Below, one piece after another: positions 5,616-5,744 of a stretch of 5,744 bases of DNA. Location: contig JAAZUV010000096.1 of NCBI GenBank assembly GCA_018623995.1, forward strand, positions 1 through 5,744, written 5' to 3'. The first letter of the stretch is position 1. Each line of letters starts with the position of its first letter. This DNA comes from Methanobacteriota archaeon. GTDB taxonomy: Archaea > Thermoplasmatota > Poseidoniia > Poseidoniales > Poseidoniaceae. The notes beneath the pieces are model-generated. The model did not search any database. It had not been told where the DNA came from and was given only the letters and a program-made list of their open reading frames with translations. The translations under genes and the position numbers were made by a program.

Positions 5616-5744
5616 TTGAGTCTCGTTGCCATTCTCTACTTTTTGCCGTTTTTTATATTCGGGATATTGCCGACATTCGGTTCCTGGGTATTTGGTAACT
5701 GGCATCAAGGGCGAATTATCGATCAACTTGCAAACGATGAAAAA
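5616..5744 (+). CDS. Probable small membrane protein, 3'-truncated by window (TTG start tentative)
   Basis: From the YbjQ-like stop to the window end this frame has no stop. From a TTG at 5616 it encodes 43 residues: a hydrophobic segment LVAILYFLPFFIFGILPTFG (about residues 3-22), then the hydrophilic WVFGNWHQGRIIDQLANDEK. One N-terminal membrane helix followed by a charged region is a plausible protein start, and the codons resemble those of the neighbouring genes. No family is recognised. Against it, there is no ATG in this frame, and the stretch 5640-5663 also looks like a T-rich terminator (T5-GCCG-T6) plus a TATA box identical to that of the MscS gene. It may therefore be intergenic, with the next gene starting later. 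The full reading frame beyond the window is needed to decide. Confidence 0.42.
   Translation, partial: MSLVAILYFLPFFIFGILPTFGSWVFGNWHQGRIIDQLANDEK
5640..5663 (+). promoter_or_regulatory. T-rich tract plus TATA-like motif after the YbjQ-family gene
   Basis: Five T (5640-5644), GCCG and six T (5649-5654) lie 34-48 bases after the YbjQ-family stop, resembling an oligo-T archaeal terminator. They run into TTTTATATTCGGG (5651-5663), which is identical to the MscS promoter segment at 2367-2379. This could be the terminator of one gene and the promoter of the next. It competes with the reading of the same bases as codons of a membrane helix. Confidence 0.35.

Noticed and set aside
5603..5698. 31-residue frame starting at an ATG overlapping the YbjQ-like TGA
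   Set aside because: The ATGA overlap is attractive, but the peptide is short and featureless, and another frame here gives a more protein-like membrane segment.
5692..5744. Gene start at TTG 5692 placed 41 bases after the 5651 TATA-like motif
   Set aside because: The spacing resembles that of the MscS promoter, but only 17 codons are visible and the start is non-ATG. This is insufficient to call a gene.
1..5744. tRNA, rRNA, CRISPR array, insertion sequence or defence island
   Set aside because: No cloverleaf-like segment, spaced repeat series, transposase frame or terminal inverted repeats were seen; nearly all bases belong to the listed genes.

Overview
The window looks like a piece of a planktonic euryarchaeal genome, most plausibly Marine Group II/III (Poseidoniales-like). 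This placement is an inference. It rests on a full-length archaeal/eukaryotic-type PheRS alpha chain with a long N-terminal winged-helix region, on archaeal TATA-like boxes at short distances upstream of starts with little or no Shine-Dalgarno signal, on compact gene packing without introns, and on a mid-range base composition. No sequence search could be run.

Layout: (1) 3-1103, plus strand: the 3' part of a secreted-type Asp-box (sialidase-like) beta-propeller gene whose start lies outside the window. (2) 1105-2256, minus strand: a membrane acyl (Delta9-type) desaturase with a long basic helical C-terminal tail. It converges on the propeller gene with one base between the two stop codons. 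(3) 2257-2405: a 149-base divergent intergenic region with a TATA-like box for each flanking gene and a perfect 7-bp inverted repeat. (4) 2406-3692, plus: an MscS-family mechanosensitive channel with a C-terminal charged coiled coil. (5) 3750-5237, plus: pheS. (6) 5280-5606, plus: a YbjQ/UPF0145 protein with its own TATA-like box enclosed in an inverted repeat. (7) about 5616 to the window end, plus: a probable start of a small membrane protein, cut by the window. There is no gene-free stretch longer than 300 bases.

Most genes are chromosomal housekeeping or cell-envelope functions rather than one dedicated system. The desaturase and the MscS channel share a divergent promoter region, both act in the membrane, and both end in unusual charged helical tails; a functional link is conceivable but unproven. 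All five complete gene ends use TGA. I see no tRNA, rRNA, CRISPR array, insertion sequence or clear defence system.
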